A stretch of DNA of 64,000 nt from Flavobacteriales bacterium (GTDB lineage Bacteria > Bacteroidota > Bacteroidia > Flavobacteriales_D > Sanyastnellaceae). The stretch lies in NCBI GenBank assembly GCA_016722445.1, contig JADKIZ010000005.1, positions 186,001 to 250,000 of the forward strand, in the 5' to 3' direction. A program made the position numbers and the translations under genes. The notes beneath the pieces are model-generated. The model did no database searches. It worked only from the letters and a program-made list of their open reading frames with translations, and had not been told where the DNA came from. This document shows positions 44,965 to 54,577 of the stretch, piece by piece. Positions within the stretch are counted from its first letter, which is position 1; every line of letters begins with the position of its first letter.

Positions 44965-46811
44965 TCAGGAATTCACCTCAACATCACGTTCAAACTGAAG
45001 TTCGCTCAGACGTTTGTATAGCCCTCCCGAGGCGATCAATGCATCGTGTGTTCCTTCCTCCCGAATCACACCTTTTTCGAGGACGAGAATTTTATCTGCA
45101 TTTCGAATGGTAGATAAACGATGGGCGATAACGATAGAAGTACGTCCCTTCATCAATTTATCGAGGGCATCTTGTACCTGTCTTTCGCTTTCACTATCGA
45201 GTGAGCTGGTGGCTTCATCCAAAATGAGAATGGTAGGATTTCTCAAAACTGCACGCGCAATAGCAATACGTTGGCGTTGTCCGCCACTCAATTGTATTCC
45301 ACGTTCACCCACAACAGTTTCCATTCCATCTGGAAAAGATTTGATGAAATGGATGGCATTGGCTTGTGTTGCTGCCTGATTGATTTCTTCCTCTGTGGCT
45401 CCTGGCTTTCCATAAGCAATGTTTTCTCGTATGGTCCCTCCAAAAAGTATCACCTCCTGAGGCACGAATGCCATCTGACTTCGCAATTCCGTTAGTGAAT
45501 ATTCCGACGCAGGTTTTCCATCAAAAGAAATTGTTCCCTGCACTGGCAAATAAAACTGTTGTAATAAAGCAGCAATTGTCGATTTTCCTGATCCGGACGA
45601 ACCCACTAGTGCAACCTGCTGACCTGGTTGTGCGCGAAAAGTTACATCCTTCAGCACCGGGACATCAGGACGAGATTCATAATGAAAACTGACTGAAGAA
45701 AACGAAATATCTCCTTGCAGCGGTCGCTCAACTTTGATAGGATCCAAAGAAATTTCTTCCGTTTTGTAACTCAGTATTTCCATCACACTTTCGATCACAC
45801 CAATGCTCCTTTGTAACGTTCCCATTTGGGAAGCCAGACCACCAATGGAGCCAGCCACCAATCCGGTGATGAAAATAAATTTACCCAATACATCACCCGG
45901 CAACTCTCCTGTTGATTGGAGATAAGCACCCACTCCCATCACAAGTCCAAGTGCACCAAATAAAAAATGATGAGGAATGTGCCAAACATGCCGCGCCAAA
46001 CAGCGCTTTTCATCGCGATGTCCTTAATGGAAAATATACTTTGGGTAAAGCGCGTGGTTTCATGAATTTCATTCGCAAAACTTTTCACATTCACAATTCC
46101 TGTGAGTGACTCATTGACAATGACGCTGCTTTCCGCGACTTTATCCTGAGTGTTTTTTCCCAGTTTCCTGATAAATCTCCCGAAGAGAACCATCACAATG
46201 ATGATCACTGGAAGACTTAGGAGCATCACCAAGGTGAGTTTATATGAATAAGACACCAACCAACCAATACCTACCACAATGATTACTGTCTGACGTATAA
46301 ACTCGGCCATCGTGACCGTAAGTGTTTCCTGAATGGTGGTGATGTCGCTGGACAATCTGCTGCTGAGATCCCCTACCCTTCTTTCGTTGAAGAATTGCAT
46401 GGGCATACGAATGATGGTTGAAAAAGCATCCTTTCGCAAAGCCAACATAGCATTCTCTGTCACATAGGAAAAGATATATACCCTGAAAAAGGAGAATATT
46501 CCCTGAATGATCAACAGTCCTACAAGTGCTGTGAGCACTTGTCCGCCAGTTCCGAATCCTTCACTGAATTTGAGTGAACCAATGATCTTTTCAGTCATGG
46601 CACCACCGGCAATCTCGCTACCAGCCTGAGGGTTGACCAACTGCCCCAATAAAGCCGTGATCACAATAACAAGTAACCCTGAAATGACCAACAATAGCAA
46701 TCCAATAGAAAAAAGGAATGCGTGAGGTTTGAGATAGCGAAAAACTCCAAGCGCTCTTCTGAATGATTCTTTCGAAACTTTCTTCTTCTCTGATTTATTT
46801 TCCTTTTCCAA
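44965..46811 (-). pseudogene. ABC exporter (fused membrane and ATPase domains), one frameshift at about 45970
   Basis: The membrane half has six helices (e.g. AFLFSIGLLLLVISGLLVIV, QTVIIVVGIGWLVSYSYKLT) and the ABC_membrane signature FFNERRVGDLSSRLSSDITT. The ATPase half carries Walker A (LVGSSGSGKSTIAALLQQFY), Q-loop, signature LSGGQRQRIAIARAVLRNP, Walker B (TILILDEATSSLDSESERQV) and the H-loop IVIAHRLSTIRNADK. The two halves are in different frames; adding one T in the run at about 45970 joins TFLII to FLFGALGLVMG. The start is a TTG (46809-46811). It resembles MsbA/BmrA-like exporters for lipid or drug. Confidence 0.88.
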
Positions 46812-46907
46812 CTTTCAATATATGATGTGGCGAATTTAACCCGATGCCGACTTGAACCCTCATCAATAAAGTGTGAACACTATCAGGGATAGGTGAATAA
46901 ACAAAAA

Positions 46908-46927
46908 AGGCCGCCCATGGGCTGCCT
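46908..46927 (-). terminator. Terminator after the small secreted protein gene
   Basis: AGGC-c-GCCC, loop AT, GGGC-t-GCCT, followed on the minus strand by TTTTTTGTTTATT. It lies about 30 bp past the stop at 46960 and separates that gene from the ABC exporter. Confidence 0.75.
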
Positions 46928-46959
46928 CCTCTTGTTTCTGCTTCGTTAGCAAGGAAATA

Positions 46960-47505
46960 TTATTTCTTCTTTTTGTTGCGTTTCGCGACTTCCTTTTTCA
47001 CCTTAGTGGTGTATTTATTCAATTCCATTTCACGCTTTTCCGTGTATTCGAGATCGGGTGCAATCTGGTCGAGTTCGGGATTGTATCCGATTCGAACGAA
47101 TGGTTCATTGAGAATAGGGAAATCGAATCCTTCCACTTGTCTGAATAAACCGATATCGAGTGGTATTGTTCTCGGTTTCTTCTCAATTGGAAATTGAGTT
47201 GCATCAATCCATACTTTTTTGTTGACGAATGCACTTCCGCCATACCATACTTCGTAGATGTGGCCGCTTGGGAGATAGAATTGATAATTGCCCAATTCAT
47301 CAGTGAAAAAGGCAACGAACAATTCCTTTTCCTGATAAACGACAACCTGCACATTGGAAGCTTTGATTTCTCCTTCATTGAACATATCAATCTGATAGAT
47401 ACTTCCTTTGATGAGGTAGTGATCAGAATTGGCGTCCTTTTTTTGAGAAAAAGCTGTGACTGAGATGCACAGCAATATGGCGAGGGTAGCGCTAATATTT
47501 TTCAT
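46960..47505 (-). CDS. Small secreted beta-domain protein (paralogue 1)
   Basis: From ATG 47503-47505 (MKNISATLAILLCISVTAFSQ, signal peptide), 181 residues. The core reads VQVVVYQEKELFVAFFTDEL, GNYQFYLPSGHIYEVWYGGS, AFVNKKVWIDATQF, IPLDIGLFRQVEGFDF, as in transthyretin/carboxypeptidase-regulatory-like folds. It ends in a strongly basic tail (VKKEVAKRNKKKK). The gene immediately upstream encodes a clear paralogue. No specific function is known. Confidence 0.75.
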   Translation of the reverse strand: MKNISATLAILLCISVTAFSQKKDANSDHYLIKGSIYQIDMFNEGEIKASNVQVVVYQEKELFVAFFTDELGNYQFYLPSGHIYEVWYGGSAFVNKKVWIDATQFPIEKKPRTIPLDIGLFRQVEGFDFPILNEPFVRIGYNPELDQIAPDLEYTEKREMELNKYTTKVKKEVAKRNKKKK

Positions 47506-47567
47506 CATTACAAGGTGGAATAGGTTTTTTAGACTTCTACGCGATGAATCCAAAATGGTTCGATTTC

Positions 47568-48079
47568 TTACTTTTTGTTGGCCTGAATGATTCCGTTGAC
47601 ACGTCGGCATATTTTATCTGCGTATTCGAGATCCCATTCTACGGTTCCCTTTTTCTTGTTGAATTTGGCTATGGCAACAGGGGTGTAATCCATAAAGTCA
47701 ATACCCAGATACCCAGCATTCTTAAATAACTGGATATCGAGATCAAGATTCACCACGCCGAATTCTGCGGCTCGGGAAAATCCTTTGGCGTCGATTTCAA
47801 CAATTTTGTTGACGTATGGCGATCTTCCAAACTTGATGCGGTAGTTGGGGTAGTAGACAAGACTTACGCTGTACTTGCCTTTTGGGCCCGATTCGATGGT
47901 TGCAATCAATTCATCTCCAGACCAGATTTCGATGGGAACACCCATCACTCCCTTTTCAGAAGAATCCTTCAGGAAAGTTCAAAGACCTGTCCGTGAAATG
48001 TAAAACTCTTGATGTCTTTCTGTGACAACAAGATACCCGGAATCAACGAGAGGTATAGGAATATAGCAGTGATTTTCAT
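47568..48079 (-). pseudogene. Small secreted beta-domain protein (paralogue 2), one frameshift
   Basis: The signal MKITAIFLYLSLIPGILLSQ begins at ATG 48077-48079, followed by KDIKSFTFHGQVFEL. A missing base near 47985 moves the frame, after which FLKDSSEKGVMGVPIEIWSG continues through GKYSVSLVYYPNYRIKFGRS, YVNKIVEIDAKGF and LDLDIQLFKNAGYLGIDFMD to a basic end (IIQANKK). It shares with the next gene the pattern GxYxxxL-YxVxFG-xxxVNKxVxIDA-LDIxLF. The region 48080-48298 upstream is gene-free and I see nothing specific in it. Confidence 0.75.
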
Positions 48080-48298
48080 GTCTTAAGTCAGGTTAGATTC
48101 GTTCGACTTATACTTTAAAGACATGTGAAGGTTTCAATCCTGACACAATTGTTGAAAAACTTCATATTGAGTCATTCTCAAGATGTATCATCATTATCAC
48201 TTGGAGAAATCGGGGCATTACAAACGATGCTCGTTCTTCATTGCCAATTCGCTTAGCGCAAAAAGCACAGTTGATGTGGTCATAGACCTAAAATCAAA

Positions 48299-49066
48299 TT
48301 ATTCTTTTGGCTTTTTTCTCTCCGGCTTTTCATGAAAAAAATACCTGAAATCTGCCGTGAGATAATTGCCTCTGAGCAACAAAACATAACGGTCAGGATT
48401 CGAGTTTCTTTCCACCTCTATGGCCGTGTATCCAATCTCGTTAAAAGGTCTATGGTACGATGCACCAAGATAAAAATAACCGGAACTTTTTGTTCTGTAT
48501 TCAAATCCGTAGTTGGCTAGGATTGCAGCCTGTATCCAGCTTTTTCGCCAAGTCTTTTGCATAAAATCATATGAGATAGAATCCTTGCGAACAGAAGTAA
48601 ATGTCTCGATATCGGATGGATATAAATCCAGAGAAAAACCAGCACTTCCGTTCATATAAATTTGATCGGTGAGTTTTACGAAAATGATTCCCTGAAAAGG
48701 TATTTCATAGCAGATATATCGGAAAGTCATATGCTGAGTTTCTCCCAATTGCGGAAGATCAAACTTCATGGAGTAATTGCGTTGCACAAGGCAAATGCCT
48801 GTTTCGAAACTCCATGATTTGGTCAAACCTCTCCTCACGACCATCCCGAAATTCAAGCCTGCTTTGGGGTTGATTGAGATGTTGATGGTATCGCTCTCCA
48901 GACCTTCAGTTCCCGTGTTGAAATATTTGCTTGGAATCATTGGCTTGAACTGAATACCCAGCGTTGTCACATTTTCCTGCGCTTGAGAAAACAGAAAACA
49001 GAAAACAAAAGCCGTTGTATGCAAACAGCTTTTCAATCTATTTACTATGTGAAAAATATAGGTCAT
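48299..49066 (-). CDS. Outer-membrane beta-barrel protein
   Basis: 255 residues from ATG 49064-49066, whose ATGA overlaps the nitroreductase stop. The signal CLHTTAFVFCFLFSQAQ is followed by an 8-strand porin-like sequence (NFGMVVRRGLTKSWSFETGI, GSAGFSLDLYPSDIETF, YLTADFRYFFH) and a basic tail (EKPERKKPKE). This is typical of 'outer membrane beta-barrel' proteins of Bacteroidota; the ligand is unknown. Confidence 0.75.
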   Translation of the reverse strand: MTYIFHIVNRLKSCLHTTAFVFCFLFSQAQENVTTLGIQFKPMIPSKYFNTGTEGLESDTINISINPKAGLNFGMVVRRGLTKSWSFETGICLVQRNYSMKFDLPQLGETQHMTFRYICYEIPFQGIIFVKLTDQIYMNGSAGFSLDLYPSDIETFTSVRKDSISYDFMQKTWRKSWIQAAILANYGFEYRTKSSGYFYLGASYHRPFNEIGYTAIEVERNSNPDRYVLLLRGNYLTADFRYFFHEKPERKKPKE

Positions 49067-49650
49067 TCGGTAATCCACTCGGTGACATATTCGAGAGGCT
49101 TTCGATGTGATGTTGGCCATTCACCAGCAGGATATCCCAAATAAAAAAGTCCCAGGCATTTGTCATCATTACCTAAACCCAGGAAGTTTTTCATTTGTTC
49201 AGAATAGATAAAACCCGGTGTAGACCAGTAACAAGCCAAACCATATGCGACCGTTGTGAGCATCATATTTTGTACACTGCAAGCTACGGCTTCTACTTCT
49301 TCCAATTCCGGAATTTTTCCCGATTTATCACGTTCCAAACAAATCACGACAACAGCAGAAACATGATCCAACCTTGCTTTGAGTCGTTCAAACTTTGATT
49401 CTTTGAATTTCTCAGTAGGAGTTAATTCTTGGTATAACTGAGGTAAAAAATCCCTCAACTTCACCAGTCCTTCATCCATGAAAATTTTATACCTCCATGG
49501 CTGAGTCATTCCATGATTGGGTGCCCACGTGCCATTGGTCAAGATGAGTTCCAACTGTTCCCGATGCACCTTTCTAGACGAGTATTGTTCGGGAGCCACA
49601 GATCTTCTGTTTCGGATTAAATGTGTAATTTCACTTAAGTTATACTTCAT
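49063..49650 (-). CDS. Nitroreductase-family protein
   Basis: 195 residues. The FMN-binding start is IRNRRSVAPEQYSSRKVHRE, followed by LILTNGTWAPNHGMTQPWRY, VEAVACSVQNMMLTTVAYGL, ACYWSTPGFIYS and LGLFYLGYPAGEW. These are the standard landmarks of the NAD(P)H-dependent nitroreductase fold. The substrate is not predictable. Overlaps the barrel gene downstream by 4 bp. Confidence 0.92.
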   Translation of the reverse strand: MKYNLSEITHLIRNRRSVAPEQYSSRKVHREQLELILTNGTWAPNHGMTQPWRYKIFMDEGLVKLRDFLPQLYQELTPTEKFKESKFERLKARLDHVSAVVVICLERDKSGKIPELEEVEAVACSVQNMMLTTVAYGLACYWSTPGFIYSEQMKNFLGLGNDDKCLGLFYLGYPAGEWPTSHRKPLEYVTEWITE

Positions 49651-49771
49651 GGTGCAGTTGGCATTTCAAGTTCGCAAAACTACATCCTAATGTTGGCGCT
49701 TGAGGAAGCATGTCTACCAAAGGATTTCATATCATTGCCACAGATACCATTTGAAACAAGGATATTCAGAA

Positions 49772-50551
49772 ATGAGTCAGCATAACACAAAAACCATTAT
49801 TGTAACAGGTGCAGGATCCGGTATGGGGCGTGCAACGGCATGCCTGTTGTCCGCAAACAAAGATCACAGGATCATACTTGTTGGCAGAAGGAAAGAACTA
49901 TTGGATGAAACATTGCAACTCATGGAAAGGCCATCTGATCATTTCACCCTTAATTTAGATGTTCGCGAAAGCGCAGCTTGGGTTGCAGGATTGAAAAAAA
50001 TCGGTGCAGAAATGCTAAATATTTCGGCCGTATTTGCAAATGCAGGAATAGGTGGAGAAAATCACTACGGTGAAAAAGACAGTTGGCATGAAATCATTTC
50101 TACCAACCTTGACGGGACATACGTTACTATCATGGAAACGCTTCCATTCCTCAAAAAATCGACGGGTGTTTTCAAACACGTCGTCATTACTTCATCCTGT
50201 TTAGGGCGATTCGGTGTACCCAATTACACAGCATACTGCACTGCAAAAACTGGATTGTTGGGATTAACAAGGTCTTTGGCAGTTCAGTTGGCTCAAGAAA
50301 ATATTTTGGTGAATGCGATATGCCCGGGTTGGGTTGAAACAGACATGGCTAAGGCGAGTATTCAAAGATTGGCTGACAGAAATGGTCAGAGTTATGAAAC
50401 CGCTTTTGCAGAACAAATGTCATTTGTGCCTTTGAACAGAATTTCACAACCCAGTGAAATTGCTGAATTGGTTGCCTTTCTAATGTCGGATAAACAAACA
50501 TCCATCACTGGTCAAAGCATTGATATCAATAACGGTTCATTCATGATCTGA
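49772..50551 (+). CDS. Short-chain dehydrogenase/reductase
   Basis: 259 residues from ATG 49772 (MSQHNTKTIIVTGAGSGMGR). TGAGSGMG, NAGIGG, catalytic Ser in VVITSSCLGRFG and the YTAYCTAKTGLLG pair are present. The C-terminal WVETDMAK and TSITGQSIDINNGSFMI are as in 3-oxoacyl-ACP reductase-like enzymes. Its TGA overlaps the next gene's ATG (TGATG). Confidence 0.9.
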   Translation: MSQHNTKTIIVTGAGSGMGRATACLLSANKDHRIILVGRRKELLDETLQLMERPSDHFTLNLDVRESAAWVAGLKKIGAEMLNISAVFANAGIGGENHYGEKDSWHEIISTNLDGTYVTIMETLPFLKKSTGVFKHVVITSSCLGRFGVPNYTAYCTAKTGLLGLTRSLAVQLAQENILVNAICPGWVETDMAKASIQRLADRNGQSYETAFAEQMSFVPLNRISQPSEIAELVAFLMSDKQTSITGQSIDINNGSFMI

Positions 50552-51939
50552 TGAAAATACTTTCGATTACCCTTTGTCTCTTCATATGTCGAACTGCCTT
50601 AGCGCAGGACGCGGATTCCGTGATGATTGCCAAAATTCATGAGGAAATATTGCTTCATGGCGCATGTTATGAGGATCTAAGACATTTGTGCAAAGACATC
50701 GGACAACGATTGGCTGGAAGTGACAATGCTGCCAAGGCCATAGAATGGGGTAAGGCAACATTATCGGCCATACAGCCAGACTCGGTGTACCTCATGCCCG
50801 TTGAGGTTCCACATTGGACGCGGGGAAAAAATGAATCCGGCACCTATATTCTCCATGGAGCCGACGGACAACCACAACAATTGCAGGTAGCATTAACTGC
50901 TCTTGGGGGATCTGTTGGAACCCAGGGAGTCATTACCGCAGAAATTGTAGAAGTCAAATCGTTTGATGAATTAAAAGCGTTGGGTGAAGAGAATGTCAAA
51001 GGGAAGATTGTCTTCTTCAACAAAGCTATGGACGCCGCCCTGATCAATACAGGCGCGGCATACGGCGGCGCTTACCCCATTCGCGGTCAGGGACCGTCAG
51101 AAGCAGCCAAGTACGGTGCGGTGGCATGTCTTATCCGATCGCTCACCCTTGCTGATGACAACTACCCACACACGGGCGCAACACGTTATGAGGAAGGAGT
51201 TCACAAGATCCCTGCAGCAGCGTTAAGCGCAGTCGCTTCGAGACAGTTGAGTAAGGACTTGAAATCCAATCCAGGGTTGAAATTCAGTTTGCAATTGTCT
51301 TGTGAAGCTTTTCCGAGAACCATGCAAGCTAATGTCATTGCTGAATTGCGAGGCAAAGACTTTCCTGACGAGTACATTACTATTGGAGGCCACCTCGACT
51401 CTTGGGACATTGGTGAAGGTGCACATGATGACGGTGCAGGAATTGTTCAATCGATAGAGGTATTGAGGGCACTTCGCGCTTTGGGATACCAACCAAGGCA
51501 TACCATCCGAATCGTACTTTTTATCAATGAAGAATTTGGCAATGACGGTGGAACAACCTATGCTCAAAGAGCACGTGAAAAAGATGAAATACACGTAGCC
51601 GCCTTAGAAAGCGATGCCGGTGGATTTAGTCCGAATGGATTTGATTGCGATATCAGTGATGATCAATATGAGATTTTATCCAGTTGGGCGCCGTTGTTCG
51701 ACGATTACAACTTATTCCGATTCCGACGTGGAGGAAGTGGTGTGGATATCAGACCATTGAAGGGTGGGCGCGTTGCATTATTCGGTCTTTTGGTCGATGG
51801 TCAGCGATATTTTGACTATCACCACTCAAACAATGACGTGTTTGAAAATGTTAATCGTAGAGAGTTGGAATTGGGCGCTGCAGCAATGGCATCGCTGGTT
51901 TTCATGATTGATCAAACGGGAATTCCGATGAAAAAATGA
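50551..51939 (+). CDS. M28-family carboxypeptidase Q-like peptidase
   Basis: 462 residues, signal ITLCLFICRTALAQ. A PA-like insert (LGEENVKGKIVFFNKAMDAA) precedes the zinc peptidase core: YITIGGHLDSWDIGEGAHDD, GAGIVQSIEVLRAL, VLFINEEFGNDGG, LESDAGGF and YHHSNNDVFENVN. Its coupling to the upstream reductase is by position only. It is probably a periplasmic dipeptidase. Confidence 0.88.
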   Translation: MKILSITLCLFICRTALAQDADSVMIAKIHEEILLHGACYEDLRHLCKDIGQRLAGSDNAAKAIEWGKATLSAIQPDSVYLMPVEVPHWTRGKNESGTYILHGADGQPQQLQVALTALGGSVGTQGVITAEIVEVKSFDELKALGEENVKGKIVFFNKAMDAALINTGAAYGGAYPIRGQGPSEAAKYGAVACLIRSLTLADDNYPHTGATRYEEGVHKIPAAALSAVASRQLSKDLKSNPGLKFSLQLSCEAFPRTMQANVIAELRGKDFPDEYITIGGHLDSWDIGEGAHDDGAGIVQSIEVLRALRALGYQPRHTIRIVLFINEEFGNDGGTTYAQRAREKDEIHVAALESDAGGFSPNGFDCDISDDQYEILSSWAPLFDDYNLFRFRRGGSGVDIRPLKGGRVALFGLLVDGQRYFDYHHSNNDVFENVNRRELELGAAAMASLVFMIDQTGIPMKK

Positions 51940-52054
51940 AAATTGGGCCGATCCGTTAACAATTAGGAATTAAACATTCTTTTGATTTGAACCGTCGAGA
52001 AACCCAATTTCTATTGTTGTTTTGTTGCCCTAATATTTTTATTTCCAGATTCAC

Positions 52055-53992
52055 ATGAAGAAACAATTACTTTTTGTCTTTGCATTGCTCACCTGCAGCG
52101 CCTTGAGTGCACAGGTTTACATGAGCGAAAACTTTGATGGAGCAGGCACTACGCTTCCATCAGGATGGTCCGTAACCACTGCAGACGCTACCAGCGATGG
52201 ATGGCTTCGCGATGTAGCAGCTAACCTCGCAAGCACCTCTTGGGGTTATCCTGACAACGGCACTAAAATCATGAGCACCAATGATGACGGCTGTAACTGC
52301 AATAAAAGTGCAGACCGTTTGATTTTCCCAAGCGTGGACCTGAGCGTTGCTACAGCTCCATTTCTTCTTTTTGATCAGTATTATTTTGCTCAAACTTATC
52401 AGAGCATCACTGAAACTGCGTTTATTGAAGTTTCTACCAATGGTGGTACATCATGGACACAACTTTCAGAAGTGACTGCAAACACCACCAACGGCTGGCA
52501 GTCAGTAGCTTTTTCTTTAGCAGCCTATGCTGGTCAGACTAATGTGACCATTTCTGTTTTGTATGATGACAATGGCGGATGGCTTTATGGTTTCGGCATT
52601 GACAATGCATCAGTTCAGGAACAACCAGATGGTCTCAATTTGGCCGTTTCTGGTTTCACTGCTGCTCCATTGATCGAAGCAATTCCATCATTGGTAAATG
52701 CTTCGCAAGTTGTTGTAGGTCGTGAAATCTACTTCGTTGTGGATGTAACTAACAGCAGCGGAGATGTGATCAACTCATTTGATATCACAGTAACCAATGG
52801 TTCACAAACCGTTTCTCAGTCATTCTCGGCAATGGGTATGAACTGGTTGGCTTCAGAGTCAATCGTTCTTGATACTCCAATTGCTGCGAATTCTGGCAAC
52901 AACAACTATTCTGTGACTGTAAGCAACATCAACGGCGGTAACGATGACAACAGCGCTGACAACAGCAGCTCTAGCACAAATATCGCTGGTGTAACCCTTC
53001 ACCCTGACAAAGCAGTTGTGATCGAAGAAGCAACTGGTACTTGGTGCGGCTGGTGCCCACGTGGTACTGTAATGATGGACTATATGTCCGAAGCATATCC
53101 AAATAACTTCATTGGTATTGCTGTTCACAATGCAGACCCAATGGTTGTTTCTGCATATGACACTTGGATTGGTGGTCAAATCAATGGATATCCTTCTATT
53201 CTTGCTGACCGTGACGGTGTAGTTTACGATCCACTCGATATGGAAGATCAGGTTGTTGAAAAAGCACAAGCTGCTCCTTCAGTAACTTGCGGTGTAACTC
53301 ACAGTTTGAGTGGTTCTACCCTGACTGTAGATGTTTCTGCTACTTACAATGAGAATCTCAGCGGCGACTACCGTTTCAATGTTATTTTGGTTGAAGATCA
53401 TATCACAGGTTCAGGTGGTCAGTGGCCACAAACTAACTACTACTCTGGTGGTGGTAACGGTCCAATGGGTGCTTTTGATGAAGCTGGTGCTTCAGTATCT
53501 GGTATCTACTATGATCACGTTGGTCGTGCACTTCTTGGCGGTACTACAGGTATGGCTTCAAGTCTTCCTGCAAGCGGAACTGCTGGTTCTACTTACACTT
53601 ACCAATTCACAACAACTGTTGATGCTACTTGGAACCTTGGCTGGATGAAACCAGTTGTTCTTGTAATCAATGCTACAACAGGTGAAATCGTGAATGCGAA
53701 GTTCTCTGAACTCACTATTCAGGTAAATGAAGTTCCAACTCTTGACAATTCATTGATCGTTTATCCTAACCCAAGCAATGGAATCATCAACATTCAGTCT
53801 AACATGGCAAATGTTCGTCAGGCTGATGTTCGTGTATTCTCTGCAACTGGTGAACTTGTTCTGAACACTCAGATCAACGATATTCGTCAGCAAAACATTC
53901 TTGATGTAACTGAATTCGGAAGTGGTATTTATACCATCATGATTGAATCAGAAGGACACGTTGCTACTCGCCGCGTGACTGTTTCAAAATAA
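52055..53992 (+). CDS. Omp28-like secreted protein with MAM-like domain and T9SS type A sorting signal
   Basis: 645 residues, signal MKKQLLFVFALLTCSALSAQ. A MAM/jelly-roll-like N-domain covers residues 22-190 (YMSENFDGAGTTLPSGWSVT), then a beta domain. An Omp28/thioredoxin-like domain follows, with CGWC at 331-334 (ATGTWCGWCPRGTVM) and NGYPSILADRDG. The C-terminal sorting domain begins SLIVYPNPSNGIINIQSNMA and ends GHVATRRVTVSK. Codon use in the 3' two-thirds (ggt, gct, act rich) suggests high expression. It is exported by the type IX system; the redox-like CxxC suggests thiol chemistry at the surface. Confidence 0.9.
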   Translation: MKKQLLFVFALLTCSALSAQVYMSENFDGAGTTLPSGWSVTTADATSDGWLRDVAANLASTSWGYPDNGTKIMSTNDDGCNCNKSADRLIFPSVDLSVATAPFLLFDQYYFAQTYQSITETAFIEVSTNGGTSWTQLSEVTANTTNGWQSVAFSLAAYAGQTNVTISVLYDDNGGWLYGFGIDNASVQEQPDGLNLAVSGFTAAPLIEAIPSLVNASQVVVGREIYFVVDVTNSSGDVINSFDITVTNGSQTVSQSFSAMGMNWLASESIVLDTPIAANSGNNNYSVTVSNINGGNDDNSADNSSSSTNIAGVTLHPDKAVVIEEATGTWCGWCPRGTVMMDYMSEAYPNNFIGIAVHNADPMVVSAYDTWIGGQINGYPSILADRDGVVYDPLDMEDQVVEKAQAAPSVTCGVTHSLSGSTLTVDVSATYNENLSGDYRFNVILVEDHITGSGGQWPQTNYYSGGGNGPMGAFDEAGASVSGIYYDHVGRALLGGTTGMASSLPASGTAGSTYTYQFTTTVDATWNLGWMKPVVLVINATTGEIVNAKFSELTIQVNEVPTLDNSLIVYPNPSNGIINIQSNMANVRQADVRVFSATGELVLNTQINDIRQQNILDVTEFGSGIYTIMIESEGHVATRRVTVSK

Positions 53993-54010
53993 TATTCTCA
54001 AGACTTAGGA

Positions 54011-54045
54011 AAAGAGGCTGACCGCTTGGTCAGCCTCTTTTTTTT
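54011..54045 (+). terminator. Terminator of the T9SS cargo gene
   Basis: A perfect 13-bp stem AAAGAGGCTGACC / GGTCAGCCTCTTT with loop GCTT is followed by five more T, 18 bp after the stop. Confidence 0.95.
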
Positions 54046-54224
54046 ACGCTCCTTCCTGAGAAATATTCTTTTGAAGAATATGCATATCAGCCTATCCACC
54101 GATCATCTATGAGCCAGTTTTGCCAGGCCACCAAAACGAATTCACCGTAGAAATGATGTGGAATGATGCTTTAGTGTAATCTTTGACAAGAGAAAAGTTT
54201 CCGGTAGTTTCTGTAAAAACGACA

Positions 54225-54253
54225 ACAAAAAAACCCATCATGATGATGGGTTT
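54225..54253 (-). terminator. Terminator of tRNA-Cys
   Basis: Stem AACCCATCA-TGA-TGATGGGTT, immediately 3' of the tRNA on the minus strand and followed there by a T7 run. Confidence 0.85.
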
Positions 54254-54259
54254 CAGATG

Positions 54260-54330
54260 AGGTCCCGTCCGGATTCGAACCGGAGTAGCAGCTTTTGCAG
54301 AGCTGAGCCTAGCCGCTCGGCCACAGGACC
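54260..54330 (-). tRNA. tRNA-Cys (GCA)
   Basis: Acceptor stem GGTCCTG/CGGGACC, D-arm GGCCGAGCGGC, anticodon stem CAGCT/AGCTG around loop CTGCAAA (anticodon GCA), and T-arm TCCGG-TTCGAAT-CCGGA. Discriminator base U73 is the cysteine identity base. 71 nt; CCA is not encoded. Confidence 0.95.
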
Positions 54331-54516
54331 TTATTTCAATGATTTGGGGTGAGCCAAAATCAACCGCTTTAACGGGGCGCAAATATAGCAGGGTTTCACT
54401 TAAATGAATATTTGATCAAAAAAATGACTTTATCATATTCATTTTCAATACCAGAAAATTCCCGTTCGGGACATAAACACATTCGTCATTTAATAAATTG
54501 GCATTTCATGCGTTCT

Positions 54517-54544
54517 TTGACATGAATCTGAGGATTTAACTTTG
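54517..54544 (+). promoter_or_regulatory. Housekeeping promoter, TTG-N17-TAACTTTG
   Basis: TTG at 54517-54519 and TAACTTTG at 54537-54544 are separated by 17 bp, an almost ideal Bacteroidota promoter, 34 bp before the coiled-coil gene start at 54578. Confidence 0.8.
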
Positions 54545-54577
54545 CGTCGCAAGGTTCAACCGATAAAACCAATTTCT

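Noticed and set aside
47568..47948. Independent 126-residue ORF
   Set aside because: It starts in mid-domain; the signal peptide and first strand lie upstream in another frame, so it was merged into 47568-48079.
48080..48298. Possible small gene or RNA in the gap
   Set aside because: No start with a protein-like product, no hairpin and no promoter box that I could support.
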